7,688 nucleotides of DNA, from the NCBI GenBank assembly GCA_900555915.1, contig USNC01000063.1, positions 1 to 7,688 of the forward strand. Reading direction: 5' to 3'. Both the position numbers and the translations under genes were made by a program. The stretch comes from an uncultured Porphyromonadaceae bacterium. Its GTDB lineage: Bacteria > Bacteroidota > Bacteroidia > Bacteroidales > Muribaculaceae. The notes below the pieces were generated by a model. It searched no databases, was not told the origin of the DNA, and saw only the letters and a program-made list of their open reading frames with translations. Of the stretch, positions 1 to 6,032 are shown in pieces (position 1 is the stretch's first letter; the number at the start of each line of letters is the position of its first letter).

Positions 1-78
1 AATCTAACGCCTACAATCTAACGCCTACAATCTAACGCCTACAATCTAACGCCTACAATCTAACGCCTAAAGCCTAAA
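1..78 (-). repeat. Heptad tandem repeat array, left edge
   Basis: The segment opens with a 14-bp unit (AATCTAACGCCTAC) repeated five times from base 1 to 70. The first four copies are identical and the fifth differs only at its last base. Finer reading shows it is built of 7-mers: ATCTAAC alternating with GCCTACA from base 2 to 64, then two copies of GCCTAAA at 65-71 and 72-78. Read on the minus strand these are GTTAGAT, TGTAGGC and TTTAGGC, all fitting nnTARRY, the same pattern as the array at 5917-6031. The array runs off the left edge, so its true length is unknown. It lies just upstream of the promoter at 85-116. Whether it has a function is not visible from the sequence. Confidence 0.93.
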
Positions 79-84
79 AAAAAA

Positions 85-116
85 TTTGCGGATATGAAAA
101 TTTTGTGTTAACTTTG
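85..116 (+). promoter_or_regulatory. Bacteroidetes-type promoter for the repeat protein gene
   Basis: A -33 element TTTG (85-88) is followed after 20 bp by TAACTTTG (109-116), a full match to the Bacteroidetes -7 consensus TAnnTTTG recognised by the unusual primary sigma factor of this phylum. Transcription should begin roughly at 120-126, leaving a leader of about 65 nt. The leader contains a small possible hairpin (CGGA-GGTG-TCCG, 129-140) and ends in an AT-rich stretch with no Shine-Dalgarno sequence before the ATG at 190, as is usual in this phylum. The consensus match is seen directly; the start site is inferred from it. Confidence 0.8.
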
Positions 117-189
117 TAGGTTATTGGGCGGAGGTGTCCGATAATAAAGGCTCGCTTGAATACGTTATTTTTGAAATATTTATATCAAC

Positions 190-3100
190 ATGAAAAAACT
201 TCTACTTCTTGCTGTAGTGGCTCTGTCCGCTCTCTCGGCTATGGCTGAGTTGAACGGCAACGGGTTCTACAGGCTCCAGAGCGCCGTCACGAAGCGGTAT
301 GCCTATCTGCTCGACAACAAAGGGTCGATGGACGTGGCTACATCTTCGGCCGATGTAGGCGCCCTTGAATTATATCTCGGCCTTACGAAGGCCCTGTCCG
401 ATCCCGCCACTGTGTTCTATGTAGAGAACCATGCCGGTTCGCAATACAATGTAGGCGCCCAGGGCACCGACCTCTACAGTTTCCTCGGCGAGTTTGTGAA
501 GGTGATCAAAGGAAAGCAGTACGACGGCCAGCAGTCATACTATGTGTATGCCTCCAAGTCAGGCATGACTAAATATATCGGCGACATCCGCAGCGACAAC
601 AGCGTAGACAAAGGCTATGCCTCCGCCGATGCCACCGGCGACAGCCGTCTCTGGTATATCCATCAGTTGTCGGCCGATTCCGACAATTATTTCGGAATAG
701 CACCCACCGTGACAGCCGGCGGCAAATATTACTATCCTCTTTTCGCAGGTTTCCCGTTCGCTCCGCAGTCAGCCGGCGTGAAGGTGTATGCGGTAAGCCG
801 CGTAGAGCCCTCCTACGGAGTGGCTGTGATAAGCGAGATCTCGGGCAATGTCCCCGCGGGAGTGCCCGTCATCATCGAATGCGCGAATCCGCTTGCTACC
901 GACAACCGTCTCACCGTAGGTCCCTCAGGTGGCAACGCCACCATTTCCTCCAACAGTCTGCGTGGTGTCTACTTCAACAATGACTCGCAGGCCCATCACT
1001 ACAACCGCACACCCTACGACAAGAACAGCATGCGCAGCCTCGCTACAGTAGACGGCAAACTGATGTTTGTTCGCGGCGACCATGATTTCTGCCCGCGCAA
1101 CCAGTCTTACCTCTATCTTCCCGACGCGGCGGCTGCGGCGGTCGACAACTATCAGGTGATGAAGGAAGATGAGTTCGACGCCTACGTGGCAGGACTCAAC
1201 AAGCATAACCCGGAAGGATACTACAGAATGCAGAACGTGGCCACAAAGCGCTACGCACATCTGCTCGACAACTCCGGCAGTGCCTCCGACCTCAACGCGA
1301 TGCAGCTCTTCTCCGACATTGTGAAGGCTTCTTCCGATCCCGCTTCGGTGCTCTATATGTCGAAGCCCGCGGGCGCAGGTCTCTTCGACCGTGACCTCGC
1401 AGGTCAGGGCACGAGCACTTCCGCGCTCTTCGGCAGCGCGCTGACCATGACCCCGATGGCGGAGAAGGAAGGTGTGCAGGCATACACCGTGGCAGCCAAC
1501 GGTGCCAACCTCGGCGACTCCGACCCCGGCAAACTCACCTCCGGCGCCACCGGCGACGCGTCTCTCTGGTGGATGAAGGCCGTCGACGCCGCGGGCGACA
1601 ACCATTTCGGTGTCGCTCCCACAGTGACAGCCGACGGCAAATACTATCAGCCCTTCATGGCCGCTTTCCCCGTGGCCGCATATTCGCAGGATGTGAAGTT
1701 CCATATCGTGAGCAAGGTTGACGCCGAGCTCGGTGTCATGGTGCTCCGTCAGGTGGAAGGCGTGATTCCGGCAGGCACTCCCGTCATCGTGGAATGCGCC
1801 AATCCCCTCGCGGCTTCCAACAGACTCACCGTGGGCGCCACCGGCGACAATGCCGATGTCTCGGGCAACATGCTCCGCGGCGTCTACTACAACATAGCGG
1901 AGGCCGGACACATCAACCGAACTCCCTACGACAGGAAGACAATGCGCAGCCTGACCTCGGCCGACGGCAAACTTGCGTTCGCACCGGCCTCGGCGGAGTT
2001 CGTGCCCCGCAACGAGGCATACGTTGTCCTTACCGGCGAACTCCAGAAGAATGTGGAAAACTACTCGGTGATGACCCCCGATCAGTATGATGCCTACGTG
2101 GCAAGTCTCGACGGCGCTCTATCCGACGGCTACTACCGCATGCAGAACACCGCCACCGGCCGTATCCTCTACACCCTCGACAACAAGGGAAGCCTCAAGT
2201 CGGCCGAGAATTCCGATCTCGGGGCGTTCAGCCTCAGCAGCGACCTGCTGCAGTCCATATCCGATCCCGCCTCGGTGTTCTCCTTCACCGGCCTCCAGTC
2301 CTCCTCGTCGGTGGCACACTGGTCGGTAGGGTCGCAGACCGCCTCTTTCGCGAAGATCACCGGCGCCAACATGAAACTTCTCCCCGCAGGTGAGGCAGAC
2401 TCCAGGCAGGCTTTCGACGCATACGTGCTTTCCGGCGACAACAAGATCTATTTCAGCGACGCCGACGGCGCTGCTGAAGGTGAGGGAGTGCTCAGCTCGA
2501 GCGTGGCCAATGCCAACCACAGCTGGTGGCTCAACGCAGTGGATGAGGAAAGCGACGACAACTGTTTCGGCGTGGCTCCGACAGTCACCGCCAAGGGCAA
2601 ATACTTCCTGCCGTTCATGGCCGACTTCCCCTACACTCCCTATTCCGCCGACACCAAGGTCTATATCATAAGCAAGATTGATCCGGGCAAGAAGGTGATG
2701 GTTCGCAAAGAAGTGACAGGCACCGTCCCCGCCGGAACTCCGGTGATCATCGAATGCGCCAGCCCGCTTGCGCTCGACAACCGTCTGGTGCTCGGGCAGG
2801 GCGACTCCGAGGGAAGCGTGAAAGGCAACCAGCTCAAGGGCGTATGGTTTGACTGCAGTCTCAACGGCCACAACAACCGCACATCGTTCGACAAGGAAAG
2901 CATGCGCATGCTGACCGAGGAAGACGGCAAACTGATGTTTGCGAAAGCCGACCTCGACTATCTCCCACGCAACCGCGCCTATATCGTGCTCAGCGGTCTC
3001 CGTCAGCTCGGAGTCGAGAAGTATGAGGTGCTGACCGAAGAGGAATACACCAACACCGGAGTGGAAGGAGTGATCGCCGACGACAGCCCCGTGGATGTGT

Positions 3101-3219
3101 TCACCATCGACGGAGTGCTCATCAGGCAGTCAATGCCGAAGAATGAGGTGGGCGACCTTCCGCGCGGCATATACCTTCTCCGGAGCGGAGGCGTGACAGA
3201 AAAGCACGCAGTAAACTGA
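190..3219 (+). CDS. Secreted three-repeat protein of unknown function with sorting-like C-terminus
   Basis: This 1009-residue protein has no function I can name. It starts with a classical signal peptide: KK at 2-3, a Leu/Val/Ala-rich core, and likely cleavage after Ala19 (motif SAMA|EL). No cysteine follows the cut, so it is not a lipoprotein. The mature part is three divergent copies of one ~305-320-residue module, starting near residues 25, 343 and 647. Each opens with G(F/Y)YR(L/M)Q...LDN.GS, has SDPA(S/T)V near its front and FG(I/V)APTVTA.GKY at residues 168, 473 and 793. Each then has PAG(V/T)PVI.EC, NRT.(Y/F)D...MR.L.. DGKL and PRN..Y. The opening resembles beta-trefoil or ricin-like repeats, but only weakly. 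The last ~52 residues (DVFTIDGVLI, then LPRGIYLL) resemble the shortened sorting-type tails common in Bacteroidales exported proteins. It is monocistronic, between its own promoter and a terminator. An outer-surface or extracellular role is inferred. The protein is intact, with no frameshift. Confidence 0.9.
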   Translation: MKKLLLLAVVALSALSAMAELNGNGFYRLQSAVTKRYAYLLDNKGSMDVATSSADVGALELYLGLTKALSDPATVFYVENHAGSQYNVGAQGTDLYSFLGEFVKVIKGKQYDGQQSYYVYASKSGMTKYIGDIRSDNSVDKGYASADATGDSRLWYIHQLSADSDNYFGIAPTVTAGGKYYYPLFAGFPFAPQSAGVKVYAVSRVEPSYGVAVISEISGNVPAGVPVIIECANPLATDNRLTVGPSGGNATISSNSLRGVYFNNDSQAHHYNRTPYDKNSMRSLATVDGKLMFVRGDHDFCPRNQSYLYLPDAAAAAVDNYQVMKEDEFDAYVAGLNKHNPEGYYRMQNVATKRYAHLLDNSGSASDLNAMQLFSDIVKASSDPASVLYMSKPAGAGLFDRDLAGQGTSTSALFGSALTMTPMAEKEGVQAYTVAANGANLGDSDPGKLTSGATGDASLWWMKAVDAAGDNHFGVAPTVTADGKYYQPFMAAFPVAAYSQDVKFHIVSKVDAELGVMVLRQVEGVIPAGTPVIVECANPLAASNRLTVGATGDNADVSGNMLRGVYYNIAEAGHINRTPYDRKTMRSLTSADGKLAFAPASAEFVPRNEAYVVLTGELQKNVENYSVMTPDQYDAYVASLDGALSDGYYRMQNTATGRILYTLDNKGSLKSAENSDLGAFSLSSDLLQSISDPASVFSFTGLQSSSSVAHWSVGSQTASFAKITGANMKLLPAGEADSRQAFDAYVLSGDNKIYFSDADGAAEGEGVLSSSVANANHSWWLNAVDEESDDNCFGVAPTVTAKGKYFLPFMADFPYTPYSADTKVYIISKIDPGKKVMVRKEVTGTVPAGTPVIIECASPLALDNRLVLGQGDSEGSVKGNQLKGVWFDCSLNGHNNRTSFDKESMRMLTEEDGKLMFAKADLDYLPRNRAYIVLSGLRQLGVEKYEVLTEEEYTNTGVEGVIADDSPVDVFTIDGVLIRQSMPKNEVGDLPRGIYLLRSGGVTEKHAVN
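262..3048 (+). repeat. Three protein-level tandem modules within the secreted protein
   Basis: Module 1 covers residues 25-342 (262-1215), module 2 residues 343-646 (1216-2127) and module 3 residues 647-953 (2128-3048). The second half of each module, from FG.APTVTA to PRN..Y, is the best conserved. The region about 60-160 residues in varies in length and sequence, which explains the size differences (318, 304 and 307 residues). At the DNA level most identity has been lost, though islands remain: an identical 18-bp stretch encoding DGKLMF lies at 1051-1068 and 2923-2940. That pattern indicates old duplications held by selection on the protein, not a recent expansion. One cysteine is shared by all modules, in the (I/V)EC motif. 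Confidence 0.88.
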
Positions 3220-3239
3220 AAATCCCGTTACATCGTTAT

Positions 3240-3280
3240 AATAATCGAATCGGAACACGTTCCGATTCGATTATTTTTTG
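3240..3280 (+). terminator. Strong intrinsic terminator after the repeat protein gene
   Basis: A perfect 16-bp inverted repeat, AATAATCGAATCGGAA at 3240-3255 and its exact complement at 3260-3275, encloses a 4-nt loop (CACG). A run of six T residues at 3274-3279 overlaps the end of the right arm. It sits 20 bp after the stop codon of the secreted protein gene, so it should end that transcript and insulate the helicase gene from it. No matching A-run precedes the left arm, so it should work mainly in the + direction. Confidence 0.92.
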
Positions 3281-3288
3281 TAATTTTG
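3281..3288 (+). promoter_or_regulatory. -7 promoter box for the helicase gene
   Basis: TAATTTTG is a full match to the Bacteroidetes -7 consensus TAnnTTTG, 60 bp before the helicase start codon. No TTTG lies at the usual -33 distance, because that stretch is occupied by the terminator stem (about 3257-3262). The promoter is therefore either -7-dependent or weak. The predicted transcript starts around 3292-3298. Promoter and upstream terminator are directly adjacent, so RNA polymerase binding here would cover terminator DNA. Confidence 0.6.
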
Positions 3289-3320
3289 TAAATCATAAGA
3301 AAGTAAGAATAAAAAAGAAA

Positions 3321-3336
3321 GCGGCATTGGCGCCGC
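3321..3336 (+). promoter_or_regulatory. Possible GC-rich hairpin in the helicase mRNA leader
   Basis: In an otherwise A-rich leader, GCGGC (3321-3325) and GCCGC (3332-3336) can pair around a 6-nt loop, ending 12 nt before the ATG at 3349. A structure this close to the ribosome entry site could limit translation, and some cold-shock helicase genes are controlled through their leaders. The stem is only five base pairs, so chance is a real alternative. Confidence 0.3.
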
Positions 3337-3348
3337 GAATTGAAAGAA

Positions 3349-5229
3349 ATGACTGATTTTGAAAATTTGGGCGTAGACCCACGCCTATTGAAGGCAATCG
3401 AAGAACTCGGATTCGAACATCCGATGCCCATCCAGGGAATGGTGATCCCTCATCTGCTTGAGAAAGAGGGTGACGTGGTGGGTCTTGCCCAGACCGGAAC
3501 CGGCAAAACCGCCGCGTTCGGTCTTCCTCTCCTCCAGCGCATTGACGAGGACAGCGATGCCACACAGGCACTTGTCATAGCGCCTACGCGCGAGCTCTGC
3601 CTCCAGATAGCGGGCGATCTCGCCGACTTCGCCAAGTTTATGGACCACGTGAAGATCATACCCGTCTATGGCGGAAGCAGCATAGAGTCGCAGATACGCG
3701 GCATACGCAACGGCGCGCAGGTGATTGTGGCCACTCCGGGCCGTCTGATCGACCTCATCAAGAGGGGAGTGGTGCGCCTCGGGAAGGTGAACACCGTGAT
3801 TCTCGACGAGGCTGACGAAATGCTCAACATGGGCTTCATCGACGACATCAACGAGATACTCTCCCACGTGCCCGAGGAGCGCAAGATGCTCATGTTCTCG
3901 GCCACCATGCCCAAGGAGATCGCGGCCATAGCCCGCAATTTCATGAAGGATCCGGTGGAGTTTGTGGCCGGCAACAAGAACGAAGGGTCGAAAAATGTGA
4001 AGCACATCTACTACATGGTGAAGGCCCAGGACAAATACCTCGCCCTGAAGCGCGTGGCCGACAACAATCCCGACATCTACGGCATCATCTTCTGCCGCAC
4101 CAAGCGCGAGACCCAGGAGATAGCCGACAAACTGATAGCCGACGGCTACAATGCCGACTGCCTCCACGGCGACCTCTCGCAGGCGCAGCGCGACCTTGCG
4201 ATGAAGAAATTCCGCGACCACGTCACCCAGCTGCTCGTGGCCACCGACGTCGCGGCCCGCGGACTCGACGTGGACGATCTCACCCACGTCGTCAACTACG
4301 GCCTGCCCGACGACGTGGCCGTATATACCCACCGCTCCGGACGTACGGGGCGCGCCAACAAGACGGGTGTGTCAGTAGCCATCATCCATTCGCGCGAGAA
4401 AGGGAAACTGCGTGAGATAGAGAAGCGCATAGGCAAGGAATTTGAATATAAGAAAGTGCCCTCGCCCGACCATATCATCGAGAAGCAGATCTATCATCTG
4501 GCCGACAGGCTGGAGCGTGTGGAGGTAGACGAGGAGCAGATACAGCGTTTCATGCCCGGAGTGCGCAAGAAACTGGAATGGCTGTCGGAGGAAGACCTCC
4601 TGAAGCGGGTGCTCTCGCTTGAATTCACCCGCCTGCTCGGCTATTACCGCGACATGCCCGACATCGACCTGAACGCCAGCGCCAAGTCTGACCGCAGGGA
4701 GCGAGGAGAGCACGGCGATAAGGGCGAGCGCCGCTCCGGACGCGAACGCCGCGGCGCTGCCGGCGCCGGCAAAGACCGCCGCACAGCCGAGGAAGGCTAC
4801 GAGCGCCTGATGGTCAACATCGGCAAGGCGGCCGGTTTCTTCCCCGGAAATCTTATGGAACTCGTCAACCGCAGCGTAGTAGGCGGCAAACCGGAGATAG
4901 GACGCATCGACCTGATGCCCGAATATACGCTCTTCGACGTCAGGAAAAAAGATGCCCGCAAGGTGGTGGACGCGCTCCGAAACGCCGATTTCTTCGGCAG
5001 GAAGATACGCGCCGAGTTCGCCACCGACCGCGATTATGCACGCGAGGCGAAAGACCGCGTCAAGAAAGCGGAGGCCAAGAAGAAAGGAAAGAAGGGCGAC
5101 CGCCCCTCCGCGCGCACAGACTATGAGATGTCGCTCGGAAAGGGGAAACCGGCAAAGAAGAAAAAAGAGCGGCCGGCCGACCCCGAGAAACCGAAATACA
5201 ACGGCAACTACGATATCTTCAAGAAATAA
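3349..5229 (+). CDS. deaD: DEAD-box ATP-dependent RNA helicase, DeaD/CsdA type, with DbpA-like RNA-binding domain
   Basis: This enzyme unwinds RNA duplexes using ATP. Relatives act in ribosome assembly, mRNA turnover and cold adaptation in the cytoplasm. All core motifs are present, numbering from the ATG at 3349 (626 residues): Q motif ending at Gln29, AQTGTGKT 47-54, PTREL 79-83, GG 108-109, TPGR 129-132, DEAD 153-156, SAT 184-186, ARGLDV 303-308 and HRSGRTGR 328-335. A charged Arg/Glu/Gly linker (about 445-480) leads to a ~77-residue RRM-like domain (484-560) matching the DbpA RNA-binding family. A Lys-rich tail follows. Size and layout match E. coli DeaD, which also has such a domain; DbpA itself is shorter. 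An in-frame TTG at 3340 would add three residues, but the ATG is preferred because MTDFENLG aligns with usual family starts. A terminator and promoter box lie upstream, and the DUF3256 gene follows after 54 bp. The exact orthology is less certain than the family. Confidence 0.96.
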   Translation: MTDFENLGVDPRLLKAIEELGFEHPMPIQGMVIPHLLEKEGDVVGLAQTGTGKTAAFGLPLLQRIDEDSDATQALVIAPTRELCLQIAGDLADFAKFMDHVKIIPVYGGSSIESQIRGIRNGAQVIVATPGRLIDLIKRGVVRLGKVNTVILDEADEMLNMGFIDDINEILSHVPEERKMLMFSATMPKEIAAIARNFMKDPVEFVAGNKNEGSKNVKHIYYMVKAQDKYLALKRVADNNPDIYGIIFCRTKRETQEIADKLIADGYNADCLHGDLSQAQRDLAMKKFRDHVTQLLVATDVAARGLDVDDLTHVVNYGLPDDVAVYTHRSGRTGRANKTGVSVAIIHSREKGKLREIEKRIGKEFEYKKVPSPDHIIEKQIYHLADRLERVEVDEEQIQRFMPGVRKKLEWLSEEDLLKRVLSLEFTRLLGYYRDMPDIDLNASAKSDRRERGEHGDKGERRSGRERRGAAGAGKDRRTAEEGYERLMVNIGKAAGFFPGNLMELVNRSVVGGKPEIGRIDLMPEYTLFDVRKKDARKVVDALRNADFFGRKIRAEFATDRDYAREAKDRVKKAEAKKKGKKGDRPSARTDYEMSLGKGKPAKKKKERPADPEKPKYNGNYDIFKK

Positions 5230-5283
5230 TCTCGGAAACAGGCGTCCTGCAGATAGCCGCCGTCTCCGGCAATACGGAAAACC

Positions 5284-5928
5284 ATGCGCATCGCATTATC
5301 GATAATCACCCTTTTCGCAGTGTTCGCGTCGCTCGCCGCCGAGCGCGCCGACACGCTGACGGCAAGCCGGTTTTTCGCCGACGCGCCGCTTGAGGTCCTC
5401 GACATGATACGCCCGTCGTCGCGCCTCGATATGCTCGACTATTACAACCAGGCCGACAGCCTGCTGAGCGTCCCCGACGCCCTCGGCGGCAAAAGCCGTC
5501 TGGCGCAGGTGGCCGACGACTACCTGAAGGTGGAGGTCTCGCCGGTGTCGACCCTTGAGATAAAGGTGCTGCCTTACAGGAAGTCGGTTGTCTACATGAC
5601 ACTCTACACCGTAGGCTCCGACAGTATCGCCCGCGACACCAGAGTGGGGTTCTACGATGCCGGAATGCGCCCGCTCGCCACTGGGGATTTTCTGAAGGCT
5701 CCGTCGGCAAAGGCGTTTTTCCACAACAAGGGCACCGATATCACCGATGCGAACCTCGCCGCATGGATGCCGTTTCAGACAGTGGTCTACGCCACCGGCC
5801 CCGGCGACACGCCGCTCACCGCGACTGTCACCACTCTTCAGACGCTTCCTGATGAGACACGCGACAAACTTACCCCTATCGTGACGCCGTCGCTGTCTGC
5901 GAGCTGGAAAGGAGGGTTTAGGTTTTAG
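5284..5928 (+). CDS. Exported DUF3256 family protein
   Basis: This 214-residue protein has a signal peptide (Arg2, hydrophobic core 3-17, likely cleavage after Ala18 or Ala19 at SLAA|ER) and no lipobox cysteine, so it should be periplasmic or outer-membrane associated. The mature part fits DUF3256, a Bacteroidales family without known function. Visible family features are the opening FFADAPLEVL (30-39), RLDMLDYY (47-54), DDYLKVEVSP (78-87) followed by ST..IKVLP (89-97), and the closing TP.VTPSLSASW. The length is normal for the family. It lies 54 bp after the helicase with no promoter box or terminator between, which suggests co-transcription. The last three sense codons and the stop (Phe-Arg-Phe-stop) are made of the heptad repeat that continues into the intergenic region, so the natural C-terminus may have been altered by the repeat. 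Family assignment is from pattern recognition; function is unknown. Confidence 0.85.
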   Translation: MRIALSIITLFAVFASLAAERADTLTASRFFADAPLEVLDMIRPSSRLDMLDYYNQADSLLSVPDALGGKSRLAQVADDYLKVEVSPVSTLEIKVLPYRKSVVYMTLYTVGSDSIARDTRVGFYDAGMRPLATGDFLKAPSAKAFFHNKGTDITDANLAAWMPFQTVVYATGPGDTPLTATVTTLQTLPDETRDKLTPIVTPSLSASWKGGFRF

Positions 5929-6031
5929 ACTTTAGGTTTTAGGCTTTAGGTTTTAAATTCTAAATTCCAATTCAGCCTTCCCAAATCGACTAAAATTTTA
6001 AATTCTAAATTTTAAATTCTAAATTTAATAT
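5917..6031 (+). repeat. AT-rich heptad repeat array between the DUF3256 gene and gltX
   Basis: From base 5917 the sequence reads as consecutive 7-mers. TTTAGGT starts at 5917, 5931 and 5945, TTTAGAC at 5924 and TTTAGGC at 5938. These grade into TTTAAAT (5952), TCTAAAT (5959) and a degenerate TCCAATT (5966). After a 17-bp non-repeat spacer (5973-5989) the pattern resumes with CTAAAAT (5990), then TTTAAAT and TCTAAAT alternating (5997-6024), giving two exact 14-bp copies at 5996-6023. It ends one base before the gltX ATG. Nearly all units fit nnTARRY. The 14 bases at 5937-5950 are the exact reverse complement of 66-79 in the left-edge array. The block supplies the whole 104-bp intergenic region. 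It contains no TAnnTTTG box, no Shine-Dalgarno sequence and no GC-rich terminator hairpin. Confidence 0.92.
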
Positions 6032-6032
6032 A

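Noticed and set aside
1..78. Telomere-like sequence suggesting a eukaryotic origin, because of TTTAGG-type heptads.
   Set aside because: The genes are clearly bacterial, with Bacteroidetes promoters. The units vary and occur internally, so the resemblance to plant-type telomeres is superficial.
925..1911. A 328-residue open frame on the minus strand within the secreted protein gene.
   Set aside because: It is the antisense shadow of a GC-rich-third-position gene. The peptide is rich in His, Val and Gly with no recognisable domain, while the + strand frame has a signal peptide and internal repeats.
3340..3348. TTG at 3340 as the helicase start.
   Set aside because: The ATG at 3349 is in the same frame and matches the usual N-terminus. 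TTG would add only Met-Lys-Glu without clear ribosome-binding support.
3385..4332. A 315-residue minus-strand open frame opposite the helicase.
   Set aside because: It is a shadow of the DEAD-box core. The translated sequence has no plausible homology.
5951..6023. AT-only inverted repeats such as TAAAATTTTA (5991-6000) as a terminator or operator.
   Set aside because: They are by-products of the heptad sequence, have no GC stem and would form only weak structures.
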